Assembly: GCA_029098225.1 (NCBI GenBank)
Contig: JAQXNX010000015.1
Coordinates: 1 to 45,656 of the forward strand
Direction: 5' to 3'
Source of the DNA: Spirochaetales bacterium
GTDB lineage: Bacteria > Spirochaetota > Spirochaetia > Treponematales > Treponemataceae
DNA length: 45,656 nucleotides
Shown here: positions 25,991 to 34,136 of the stretch, piece after piece
Position numbering within the stretch: the first letter of the stretch is position 1
Layout: every line of letters starts with the position of its first letter
Made by a program: the position numbers and the translations under genes
Notes under the pieces: model-generated
Told to the model about the DNA's origin: nothing
Database searches by the model: none
The model's input: only the letters and a program-made list of their open reading frames with translations

Positions 25991-26833
25991 CTATTTACTC
26001 AGCAAACCGCCGAATTTAATTCCAAAACGTGAACACAGCACATTATACTGATTTTCTTCCTCAGTGTCATTAAAACCGGTAATCAGTAAGGTGGGGAATG
26101 ACTTCCCCTCGCTCGCACTTCGTTGCTCGCTACCCCTTCTAGCGGGTGGCTCGCCCCCCGCAACGCCCCCCTCGAGCACTTCTAGTGAATGTCGTACAAC
26201 TCCATCAACAGAATCAACAATTTTAATTTCCGAACCACATGCTTCTTCAAAGACTTCAGTAAAATTCAAAAAGTGAGTACAGCCAAGAATAATTACATCG
26301 CAGTTCTCGCCGCGGAAAAAATCCACCGCAGGCTTTACCGCCTCAAGACATTCTTCCCGGCTTGCAGTAAAGGCCTTGTGTTCAATAAAAGAAATCAGCT
26401 CCGGGTCCGGCCGGTTTATAATCGTACAGTCAGAAGCAAACTTATTTTTAAGTTCAAGGTTATAAGGATTTTCACAGGTGGCATGAGTTGCAAGAAGACC
26501 AAGACGGCGCTTTTTAGAAACACTGGCTGCAAGCTTAATGGCAGGAACAGTTCCTACAAATTTTACATCCGGAAAATCAGCGCGCAAAGATTCAAGCGCA
26601 TTAACACTCATAGTATTGCAGGCAACCACAATCACCTTTGGGGCAAACTGCGAGTTGATTTTTCCCACAAGTTCAGTTACACATTCAACAACCTGTTCGT
26701 GAGATTTTTCACCATAAGGAAAATTTGCAGTATCGGCAACATAAACACAGATTACCTCAGGAGCACGCTGAATTAGAGTCGTCATATATGGAATTCCACC
26801 AACACCGGAATCAATAAATACAAAGTCAGTCAT
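25991..26833 (-). CDS. murI: Glutamate racemase with an in-frame repeat insertion
   Basis: Makes D-glutamate for peptidoglycan. Both catalytic cysteines are visible, in VVACNTMS (about residue 75) and LGCTHF (about residue 187), and the N-terminus FIDSGVGGIPYM is typical. Between DGVVRHSLEVLE and the C-terminal LLITGFNDTEEEN lies a stretch of about 25 residues rich in Gly, Arg, Ser and Pro (GGVAGGEPPARRGSEQRS and on), which has no counterpart in the family and is encoded by the GC-rich element at 26095-26176. It falls between the last helix and the final strand, a surface position likely to be tolerated. The rest is intact. Confidence 0.95.
   Translation of the reverse strand: MTDFVFIDSGVGGIPYMTTLIQRAPEVICVYVADTANFPYGEKSHEQVVECVTELVGKINSQFAPKVIVVACNTMSVNALESLRADFPDVKFVGTVPAIKLAASVSKKRRLGLLATHATCENPYNLELKNKFASDCTIINRPDPELISFIEHKAFTASREECLEAVKPAVDFFRGENCDVIILGCTHFLNFTEVFEEACGSEIKIVDSVDGVVRHSLEVLEGGVAGGEPPARRGSEQRSASEGKSFPTLLITGFNDTEEENQYNVLCSRFGIKFGGLLSK
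26095..26176. repeat. GC-rich palindromic element, copy 2 (inserted in-frame in murI)
   Basis: An abruptly GC-rich stretch inside AT-rich murI, with internal inverted pieces (GCTCGC, GCGAGC) and the exact 14-mer CCCCCGCAACGCCC at 26155-26168 shared with copy 1 at 4523-4536. It adds a multiple of three bases, so the reading frame of murI is kept. Confidence 0.7.
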
Positions 26834-26872
26834 AAAATACCATGTTATTGTCCCACTCGGCCGGACAAACAG

Positions 26873-27169
26873 TTAATTAAATAAAGCATTAAATGCATCG
26901 CGGGCAGCAGCAGCCTTGTCATTTTCTGCAGAGCCAGACTTTGCATTAGTCTGGCATAAAATATGTGAGTTACGGAAATAATCACAGAAATTTCCACGTT
27001 CTTTGTCATTTACAAAATCAGCAGAGCTTTCGCGGCAATCATTATGAATTCCGCTTTCATAAAATTCACAGGCCCTGCAAACATGTAAATCTGCATGACA
27101 AAATGGACATTCATCTGAACGAGAAGGTTTCTCAATTTTAATTTCCTTGCGACATTTCCAGCAAATCAT
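26873..27169 (-). CDS. Small zinc-ribbon protein
   Basis: A 98-residue protein of unknown function. Its first half has Cys pairs CWKC (residues 3-6), CPFC (21-24) and a further CRACEFYESGIHNDCRE cluster, then CDYF near residue 63: two possible zinc sites. The C-terminal third is Ala/Asp/Lys-rich and looks unstructured. Small proteins of this pattern are familiar to me from spirochaetes, but I know no function. It lies 39 bp upstream of murI on the same strand and may be part of that transcript. Confidence 0.7.
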   Translation of the reverse strand: MICWKCRKEIKIEKPSRSDECPFCHADLHVCRACEFYESGIHNDCRESSADFVNDKERGNFCDYFRNSHILCQTNAKSGSAENDKAAAARDAFNALFN

Positions 27170-27202
27170 AAATATATAGTATCATTTTTTAAAACTTTCT
27201 AC

Positions 27203-27208
27203 TATAAT
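27203..27208 (+). promoter_or_regulatory. Putative -10 box for the pentapeptide-repeat gene
   Basis: TATAAT ends 6 bp before the ATG at 27215; no -35 box or Shine-Dalgarno is recognisable. As with icd, a leaderless transcript is predicted. Confidence 0.35.
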
Positions 27209-27214
27209 TAAAAT

Positions 27215-27892
27215 ATGTTTATTCAAAACAAATGCATGGTTCCATACTGTCAGAATAACGCAATTTCTCAAATAGACGAAAATGGCTGTCTAGAATATAA
27301 CAAAGGATATTGCATTGATCATATTTCTAATCCTGGAAAAATAAAAGAAGAAATATATGATTACATAATAAAGAACGAAAAAATTGAAGGGCTAAATGCC
27401 AGCGGCTTGATTTTTTCCGGAATAGATTTTTCTAATAAAAGGTTTTACGGCTGTAATTTTACTAACTGTTCATTCTTGAATATTCATTCACAGAAAATAG
27501 TTTTAAGAATGTGTATTTTTGATTTCGCTATTTTTAACGACTGTAACTTTATTCATTCAAACATGCTTTTTACCTCGTTCTCTGGAAGCACATTCACACA
27601 CACACTTTTTACTTCCAGCGATATGATTCAGAATAATTTCAACGGAATAAAATCCTATCAGTCATCCTTTGATGATTCCGATTTACTAAATTCACGCTTT
27701 ATTTCTGCAACACTTGTAGATACATCATTCAGAAACTGTAATTTAAAACGAACGCTTTTTTATAATACAGACAGAACAAATGTTTCTTTTAAAATGTCTA
27801 ACAGCCGCGAGGCTAAATTCAGCAGAGACGGCTCTGAAGAACAAAATGATCTGGCATTCGGAAATTCTGTGGTTGATGGAGGTATTTTATGA
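27215..27892 (+). CDS. Pentapeptide-repeat protein with Cys-rich N-terminus
   Basis: A 225-residue protein. Residues about 66-205 consist of A(N/D)LxX-like pentapeptide repeats in degenerate form (IDFSN, CNFTN, CSFLN, CNFIH, SSFDD, TSFRN, CNLKR), which would fold as a right-handed quadrilateral beta helix. Before them is a segment with Cys7, Cys12, Cys25, Cys33 and His36, possibly a zinc-binding module. Its stop overlaps the start of the MBL-fold gene (ATGA), suggesting joint function. Some such proteins mimic DNA and protect gyrase, but nothing here shows that specifically. Confidence 0.8.
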   Translation: MFIQNKCMVPYCQNNAISQIDENGCLEYNKGYCIDHISNPGKIKEEIYDYIIKNEKIEGLNASGLIFSGIDFSNKRFYGCNFTNCSFLNIHSQKIVLRMCIFDFAIFNDCNFIHSNMLFTSFSGSTFTHTLFTSSDMIQNNFNGIKSYQSSFDDSDLLNSRFISATLVDTSFRNCNLKRTLFYNTDRTNVSFKMSNSREAKFSRDGSEEQNDLAFGNSVVDGGIL

Positions 27893-28443
27893 AAGTATAC
27901 TTCCATTTAAATCTTGGTGGTTTTTCAAACTGCTATATGGTAGAAAATGAACAAACAAAAGAAACATTAATTATAGATCCGGGAAAAATTACTAATGATA
28001 TTATTGCGCAAATAGAAAATGAACACCTTAATCTGGTTGCTGTTTTAATTACTCATAATCATGGCAGCCATGTAGGCGGTTTAAAAACCTTAAGAAAAAT
28101 TTATAATCCAAAAATTATTGCTGCAGACTGGGAAGTAGCAAAAAATGATACTCAGGTTATTTCGGGCGACGGAGAATTAAAGCTTGCAAAAATGAACGTT
28201 AAATATATTTCAGTTCCGGGCCATACTTCAGATTCTGTAGTTTACTTAATCGGAAATATTATGTTTGTGGGCGATGTTCTTTCTGCAGGAAACATAGGTA
28301 CTACAAATTCAAGATATTCTGAATTTATTCTTCGCTCAAATATAGAAGAAAAAATTTACTCACAGCAGGAAAGCATAATTGTAATGCCGGGCCACGGTCC
28401 TCCAAGCACTCTTGGGGCCATAAAAGAATTCAATCAGCAATAA
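27889..28443 (+). CDS. MBL-fold metallo-hydrolase (glyoxalase II-like) with altered metal motif
   Basis: A 184-residue metallo-beta-lactamase-fold protein of the short GloB/YcbL type. The ligand motif HxHxDH reads HNHGSH (residues 56-61), so the Asp that normally binds the second metal is Ser60. The other ligands are present: His112 (VPGHTSD), Asp129 (FVGDVL) and His169 (MPGHGP). It may bind one metal or act differently from classical glyoxalase II. It overlaps the pentapeptide gene by 4 bp and has GGAGG before its start. Confidence 0.87.
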   Translation: MKVYFHLNLGGFSNCYMVENEQTKETLIIDPGKITNDIIAQIENEHLNLVAVLITHNHGSHVGGLKTLRKIYNPKIIAADWEVAKNDTQVISGDGELKLAKMNVKYISVPGHTSDSVVYLIGNIMFVGDVLSAGNIGTTNSRYSEFILRSNIEEKIYSQQESIIVMPGHGPPSTLGAIKEFNQQ

Positions 28444-28493
28444 AATAATGCTTTCTTAGCGAACAAAGGAATTTGTGAAATTGTTTGATTGAT

Positions 28494-30341
28494 TTAGCGG
28501 GAAACTAAAGAAACGTTTCCTGCTACAATTCCAAATCGTCCAAATACATAATCATTCAAAGCAATCGCTGCATCTTCCAGTCCCTGTGCATTTGTCTCAC
28601 GTATATACTCAGCTTCTTCCGGACAAAAATCAGTTACAGTTTTCCATTTAGCTCTGGCTACATAATAATCTGCAAGAGCAGAAATTCCCTGCTGCATCAT
28701 ATATGCCATAAATTCATTATGCATAAGATATTCATCTGTTACATCATAGCCTAAAGTCGACTGACTTTGAAAATATTTTATTAAGAAGCTCAAAGATTTT
28801 TGATCCATCGTATAATAAATTGCAGAAACAAAATTCCTAAAATCTGGATCGCGGAAAAAAATTGTATGCCAGCTTTCATGGGCTAAAAGACTGACTCTAC
28901 TCCAGGCAGGAGTTCCGCGCGAAATAGAAACAAGACCACCTTCATTAGCTATAACATAATCTCCATCAACTTCAAAAAATCCGTTTGCAATAAGAATTCT
29001 TTTTAGAAGGAGCTCTTCACTATTTAATTTAAAATTTAATTTTTCGGCTGTATTAAAGAAATCAGCCATAGAAGCAGCAGAATAATCGTGAGCATTATAA
29101 CCATGCATATCACCAAGCTCTTCATTTGTAAGAAGACGACCTTTATAACCGGCTTTTTCAACAAAGAAAGCCATTCGCCTGAAAAAATCATCCTGAATGC
29201 GTAAATTTCTTATATCAAAAAACAAAATATTTGAAAACCTGTCCCAGGTAAAAATTTCATAATCAAGTGTACGCCAGTTTTCCTGAGGATAATTCAAAAT
29301 TAATCCAGGATCAGTTTTTATAGGATACAAAACTTCATTTCCGGATTTTTCTCTTTTCTGTCTTGCTGAAAACTGCTGAGTTGTTTCTACTTCAAGAATA
29401 ATTGCTTCTATACAATCAATGTTAGTTTTTACCTGAACCAGCGGATAAGGACTTTTTAATGCAAAGCTTGGAATTACAATCTGATCCGCGCCTTCAACAT
29501 TTTTTATATTTAAAACCTCACCGCCAAAATTTACCTGTGAACGAATTGAATTTTCGCTTGTAGATTTAAATTCTTTTTTATTGGAAAGCTTTACAAGATA
29601 CTGACTTTGAACAGGAGAATTTCCACCTCGGGAACTAAAAAGCATTGCTGCACCGGAAAAATCAAAAGTTGTTTTAGAAAATCCAACTTCTCCGCCATTT
29701 GCTGCAAAACCATAAAACGGAATTTCAGAAGAATAATCAAAGCCCATTTTTGCAGGAGCTGCATAGACTCCTTCTATCTGACAACGAATTGCAGAATAAA
29801 TAAAAAATCCTTCGGGTAGTATCGAACTTATATCATCTGTCTTTTTTAATGCAAATGAAACATCAAAAACTTCTGGAGCATTTTTTAAATCACCCTGTAC
29901 AACAATTCTCTGATTAGAAATATATTTTAAAGGAATGTATTTTCCTTTATCTGTAAAATCATAATCATCAAGATAACCAAATTTAAAATAAGTTTTTTCG
30001 GAAGAATCTAAAAGAAGCTTATCAGAACGAGAAGGTTTAATTCTTAATCGAACAGTAATACTAACACTTTCATGCTCATTATAAATTGATTCCATAACAG
30101 TCTGTTCTGCTTCTGAAAATTTAAAACATGCAATTCCGGTTTTAGGGACAAGACCTTTATGAGCATTTTTGTTTAAAGCATATATACGTTCCATTTTTGA
30201 AGAACCATAACTTTCAAAATATACAGGAGAAAAATGACGTGTCGCAAAAAGAAAAACCGCAATGAATAAATCTAATATTATAAAAATTCCTAATAATATA
30301 AAAAACAATTTTTTTGAACGATTTTCATCTTTTTTTTCCAT
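28494..30341 (-). CDS. Membrane-anchored protein with HExxH motif (putative metallopeptidase)
   Basis: A 615-residue protein with one N-terminal membrane helix (about residues 12-34) and a large extracytoplasmic part. The C-terminal third contains LLAHESWHTIFF, an HExxH zinc-protease motif (about residues 488-492), followed by HNEFMAY about 50 residues later, which could supply the third ligand Glu. The first 350 residues look like beta-rich carbohydrate- or protein-binding modules. I chose the ATG at 30341 because GGAG lies 7 bp upstream; a start six codons earlier is possible. I do not recognise a named family; conserved hypothetical proteins of this shape occur in spirochaetes. Confidence 0.65.
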   Translation of the reverse strand: MEKKDENRSKKLFFILLGIFIILDLFIAVFLFATRHFSPVYFESYGSSKMERIYALNKNAHKGLVPKTGIACFKFSEAEQTVMESIYNEHESVSITVRLRIKPSRSDKLLLDSSEKTYFKFGYLDDYDFTDKGKYIPLKYISNQRIVVQGDLKNAPEVFDVSFALKKTDDISSILPEGFFIYSAIRCQIEGVYAAPAKMGFDYSSEIPFYGFAANGGEVGFSKTTFDFSGAAMLFSSRGGNSPVQSQYLVKLSNKKEFKSTSENSIRSQVNFGGEVLNIKNVEGADQIVIPSFALKSPYPLVQVKTNIDCIEAIILEVETTQQFSARQKREKSGNEVLYPIKTDPGLILNYPQENWRTLDYEIFTWDRFSNILFFDIRNLRIQDDFFRRMAFFVEKAGYKGRLLTNEELGDMHGYNAHDYSAASMADFFNTAEKLNFKLNSEELLLKRILIANGFFEVDGDYVIANEGGLVSISRGTPAWSRVSLLAHESWHTIFFRDPDFRNFVSAIYYTMDQKSLSFLIKYFQSQSTLGYDVTDEYLMHNEFMAYMMQQGISALADYYVARAKWKTVTDFCPEEAEYIRETNAQGLEDAAIALNDYVFGRFGIVAGNVSLVSR

Positions 30342-30406
30342 AAATATGCTCCAAAACAAGTTCAGAAATTATATCATAAATAATTAAAAAGATATACAAT
30401 GAAAAA

Positions 30407-30901
30407 ATGGTTATAATTCCTAACGAAAATGATTTACTAAAGCTTTCTAAAATGCAGAAAAAACTATGCAATATTCTTAGAGAAAATTTTAGTCAAACAG
30501 CTTCTGATAAAATGTCTGATAACAATAGCTTTGTTATACCAGCTCTTCCGTTATGGCTACTTTCAGATACTTCTGTTGATTTGAGTGAAGACGAACTAAA
30601 GAATGAAGGAAAATCAATAATTTCGGTTGTACTTCAGAATTTTTGCATTGATAAAGCTGAAAGCTATATATATGTTAATTGCTCTGCCGAAGTGAATTAT
30701 ACAAAATCAAATAAACAGTTTTTAATGCCTTTTATTATTATTAAAACAAATATAATTTCAGAAAAGCAAAAAAAAGAGATAAAGGAATTCTTTAAAAAAG
30801 AATTTCCTCTACCTCTAAAAATTTTCCGTTTAGGTATTGAACAGTTTGACAGCCCGAACACAAAGTCTATAAGAAAAAGTGTATGGTGCAAGCTGAAATA
30901 A
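30407..30901 (+). CDS. Hypothetical protein
   Basis: A 164-residue soluble protein I do not recognise. No signal peptide, membrane helix or catalytic motif is visible; it is a mix of charged helices and short strands (FIIIKTNIISEKQKKEIKEF). It is divergent from the HExxH gene and ends one base before the stop codon of ilvN on the opposite strand, so the two genes are tightly convergent. No clear Shine-Dalgarno. Codon use matches the neighbours. Confidence 0.6.
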   Translation: MVIIPNENDLLKLSKMQKKLCNILRENFSQTASDKMSDNNSFVIPALPLWLLSDTSVDLSEDELKNEGKSIISVVLQNFCIDKAESYIYVNCSAEVNYTKSNKQFLMPFIIIKTNIISEKQKKEIKEFFKKEFPLPLKIFRLGIEQFDSPNTKSIRKSVWCKLK

Positions 30902-30902
30902 A

Positions 30903-31391
30903 TTACATTACACCACTGCCACGATCGAGAGAAGTTAAACCGGTTCTTACGTACTCAAGAATTCCATATGGCTCAAGCAGGCGCAAGAGGCTTTCTACCT
31001 TCTCTTCGCTTCCAGTAATTTCTATAATGACTGATTCCAGGCTTACATCCACGATTCGTGCCTTGTATATATCTGCAGTCTCGATGATTGTACCACGGTT
31101 ACTTGCTTCGGCACGAACTTTAATAAGGGACATTTCGCGCTGTACAGAACTTCCAGACTCGCATTTTTTAATAGCAATAACTTCCTGTAATTTTGCAAGC
31201 TGCTTTTGAATCTGATCAAGAATATATTCGTCACCGGTAACTACGATTGTCATGCGGCTCTGTTCAGGCTTGTCGGTTGCGCAAACCGTTAGCGAATCAA
31301 TATTATATCCGCGGCGGCTGAAAAGGCCTGACACACGGCTGAGTACACCGGTTTTATTTTCTACAAGTACACTTAATACGTATTTTTCCAT
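30903..31391 (-). CDS. ilvN: Acetolactate synthase small (regulatory) subunit
   Basis: Regulates acetolactate synthase, the first enzyme of valine/isoleucine synthesis, and carries the valine-binding ACT domain. The N-terminus LSVLVENKTGVLSRVSGLFS with RRGYNIDSLTV is the family hallmark. A second C-terminal domain brings it to 162 residues, the normal length. The large subunit (ilvB) is not beside it; instead the gene follows thrA, which supplies the threonine precursor of isoleucine, a sensible pairing. A structured 111-bp gap separates the two. Confidence 0.95.
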   Translation of the reverse strand: MEKYVLSVLVENKTGVLSRVSGLFSRRGYNIDSLTVCATDKPEQSRMTIVVTGDEYILDQIQKQLAKLQEVIAIKKCESGSSVQREMSLIKVRAEASNRGTIIETADIYKARIVDVSLESVIIEITGSEEKVESLLRLLEPYGILEYVRTGLTSLDRGSGVM

Positions 31392-31408
31392 AATATTTCC
31401 TATAATTT

Positions 31409-31491
31409 AACAAGATATACAAGATGTAAAAGATAATATAAACATCTTTTACATTCTGTTTATTCATCCTAAACATCCTGTACATCTTGTT
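31409..31491. repeat. Nested inverted repeats between thrA and ilvN
   Basis: A 19-bp imperfect inverted repeat (31409-31427 with 31473-31491) encloses a perfect 10-bp one, TGTAAAAGAT (31425-31434) with ATCTTTTACA (31444-31453). The motif ACATCYTGTACATCTTG is partly repeated. There is no T-run, so it is not an ordinary terminator; processing or regulation of ilvN is possible. Confidence 0.55.
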
Positions 31492-31502
31492 ACTCCTATT
31501 CC

Positions 31503-34010
31503 TTATCTCTCAGGATTAAAAGAAACTGTTCTCAAAATATCCCCGAATACACCGGCAGCTGTTACGCCTGCACCGGCACCGTATCCGCGGACAGTCAAAG
31601 GAATCGGCTGGTAGCGCTCTGTGTAGAATACAAAGGCGTTTTCACCACCCTTTACGCTGTAAAGTGGATCATCCTGACCTACTTCCATCATACCAACGCT
31701 AACCTTTCCGTCTTTGATTGTTGCACCCATGCGGAGAACCTTGCCCTTCTTTTTGAGGTCGGCAATTTTCTTTGCAAAGTAGTCATCAACTTCAGGAAGC
31801 TTCTTTAAGAACTCTTCTACAGTTCCGCTTGAATCAAAGGAATCCGGGAATACCTTGAACATCTGAATATCAGAAAGCTCAATGTCGTAACCAGACTCGC
31901 GGGCAATGATAAGTCCCTTGCGGGCAACGTCCATTCCGTTAAGGTCGTCGCGAGGGTCCGGCTCAGTGTAGCGGAGTTCCTTTGCTTCAAGCACTGCCTT
32001 GCTGAAAGGAACTCCCTCGTCGAGTTTTCCAAAAATGTATGAAAGAGAACCAGACATAATTCCGTTGAAGCTTTCAAGCTTGTCACCGGATTTATAAAGG
32101 TTCTGCAATGTATCGATGATAGGAAGACCAGCACCAACGTTTGTTTCATAAAGGAAGCGGCGGTGCATCTTGTTTGCTGTGCGTCGGAGCTCGTGGTAGA
32201 ACTTAATGTCCATAGAGTTAGCACGTTTGTTTGGAGTTGCAATGCTCATACCCGCATTAAGAATGTCGAGGTAACGCTCCGGCAAATCGTAGCTTGCAGT
32301 ACAGTCAACAAAGACTGGATTAAGAGGCTTCTTTTCTTTTACGAACTTAATGATATCATCAACATTCTGATTTGAGTTGAACGGGAAGTCAGGCTTTTTC
32401 ATCTGGTCGCGCCAGTTTGAAAGATCGAGTCCGTCTTCATTCAAAATCATTCCGTCGATTGTTGTAATGCAGAGCACCTTAATATCAACATTTTCTTTCA
32501 ACAATTTCTCGCGCTGGTCGCGGATCTGGTCAATCATTGTTCCACCGATTGTGCCGGCACCAAAGGCAAATACTTCGATTGTCTGAGCTGTGTGGAAGAA
32601 GAACTGATGAACGGCACGAACCGCTGTATCAGCATATTCATTTTCAATAACGGCAGAAATACAGCGCTCTGAGCTACCCTGAGCAATGGCCAGAATATTG
32701 ATATCCTGACTTGAAAGAGCATTGAGGAACTTTCCTGCAACACCGCGGTTAGCAATCATTCCGTCGCCTACAACGCTTACAATTGCGCAGTCCTTGCGGA
32801 CATCAATTGCATCAATCAGCTTTTCGCGGATTTCAAGCTCGAACTTTGCTTCAAGAGCATCTTTTACGATATCTGCCTCGCTGTCGCGAACACAGAAAGA
32901 AATTGTATATTCAGAAGAAGACTGAGTAATCAAAAGAATAGAAGAGCCGGCTCCAGATACAGCAGAGAAAATCTTACTTGCCATACCGGTTCGGCCGCGC
33001 ATAAGGGAACCGCCCACACTGATCATGCTTACATGCTTAAGAGAAGAAATACCGCAGATGCTTGACTTTCCCTTGCGGCTTTCAAAAGGTCCCTGACCAA
33101 TGCGTGTTCCACGGGCACTTGGATTATGCGAGTTCAAGCTCCAGGCTTCAATTCCCTTTGCCTGAAGAGGTGCAATTGTTTTTGGATGAAGAACTTTAGA
33201 ACCAAAGAATGAAAGTTCCATAGCTTCTTCATAAGACATATCATCTACGAGGATTGCGTCTTTTACAACGCGTGGGTCTGCAGTGTAAACACCGTCAACA
33301 TCAGTCCAGAACTCAACGCGCTTTGAGCGGAGGCTTGCACCAATAATTGCGGCAGAGAAATCAGAACCATTGCGGCCGAGCAAGCCCATAACAGGCTTCG
33401 TTCCATGTCCGCCGGACCATGTGCAGATAAAGCCCGGGAACAAAAGAATGCGGGTCTGCTGAGGAGAAGCACCGTCACGGAATGGAGCGCAGGCTTCGTT
33501 ACATGCAGAATAATCAGCTTCTCCCTCTTTCTGGTTACCTGTTGTGAAAACAAATTTGCGGCTGTCGAGGAAGATTACGCTCTGTTTTTTTGCAAGCAGA
33601 ACATTTTCCATAATAGGTGCTGAGAGGAGTTCTCCCATACCCATAATGCGGCAGTGAACAGTATCAGGACACTCGCCGAATGAAACACAGCCGGCGAGGA
33701 GTTTTTCGAGTTCAGTAAAATTAGGCTCAAGACGGGCCATTGTTTTTTCTGCATCAAAGCCCGGAAGCTTAGACTGCAGTTCAAGACAGATTTCGTTGTG
33801 AGTATTTTTAATGTCGGCTACGTAATTTGTGCCGGAGATGCCCGAAACACATGCATCGATTGCAGCCTGAAGAGTGTTAGAAACGCCGGCTGCTGCGCTG
33901 ACTATAACACTAAGTCTGTCTTCTTTTGCGCGGTTTATGATAATATCCGCAGAAGCAAGAATACGTCGGGCATTAGCCATCGACGTTCCACCAAATTTAA
34001 GAGTAATCAT
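31503..34010 (-). CDS. thrA: Bifunctional aspartokinase / homoserine dehydrogenase I
   Basis: A fused 835-residue enzyme catalysing the first and third steps from aspartate to threonine. The kinase domain (about 1-290) starts MITLKFGGTSMANARR; two ACT repeats (about 315-450) provide feedback control by threonine; the dehydrogenase domain (about 460-835) shows FGAGTIGG, TPNKRANS and NGIMSGSLSYIF. I chose the ATG at 34010 because a AAGGTGG ribosome site precedes it and the protein then begins at the family's usual place; the in-frame upstream extension (to a TTG at 34088) has no support. Together with ilvN it suggests control of the Thr/Ile branch. Confidence 0.95.
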   Translation of the reverse strand: MITLKFGGTSMANARRILASADIIINRAKEDRLSVIVSAAAGVSNTLQAAIDACVSGISGTNYVADIKNTHNEICLELQSKLPGFDAEKTMARLEPNFTELEKLLAGCVSFGECPDTVHCRIMGMGELLSAPIMENVLLAKKQSVIFLDSRKFVFTTGNQKEGEADYSACNEACAPFRDGASPQQTRILLFPGFICTWSGGHGTKPVMGLLGRNGSDFSAAIIGASLRSKRVEFWTDVDGVYTADPRVVKDAILVDDMSYEEAMELSFFGSKVLHPKTIAPLQAKGIEAWSLNSHNPSARGTRIGQGPFESRKGKSSICGISSLKHVSMISVGGSLMRGRTGMASKIFSAVSGAGSSILLITQSSSEYTISFCVRDSEADIVKDALEAKFELEIREKLIDAIDVRKDCAIVSVVGDGMIANRGVAGKFLNALSSQDINILAIAQGSSERCISAVIENEYADTAVRAVHQFFFHTAQTIEVFAFGAGTIGGTMIDQIRDQREKLLKENVDIKVLCITTIDGMILNEDGLDLSNWRDQMKKPDFPFNSNQNVDDIIKFVKEKKPLNPVFVDCTASYDLPERYLDILNAGMSIATPNKRANSMDIKFYHELRRTANKMHRRFLYETNVGAGLPIIDTLQNLYKSGDKLESFNGIMSGSLSYIFGKLDEGVPFSKAVLEAKELRYTEPDPRDDLNGMDVARKGLIIARESGYDIELSDIQMFKVFPDSFDSSGTVEEFLKKLPEVDDYFAKKIADLKKKGKVLRMGATIKDGKVSVGMMEVGQDDPLYSVKGGENAFVFYTERYQPIPLTVRGYGAGAGVTAAGVFGDILRTVSFNPER

Positions 34011-34136
34011 TTTGTACCACCTTGCCAAAGTCCGCAATTTCCCCGAATATCCGGGCGAGCTCACTTCCACTCTCGCGAGTGTCAGCAAGTCGGAAATCAG
34101 CTATGTATTTCTATTATAATATTGAATTATAAGTTT

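Noticed and set aside
34011..34088. Upstream extension of thrA, or a thr leader peptide
   Set aside because: The frame is open to a TTG, but the family starts at MITLKFGGTS, a ribosome site supports 34010, and no run of Thr/Ile codons typical of an attenuator is seen.
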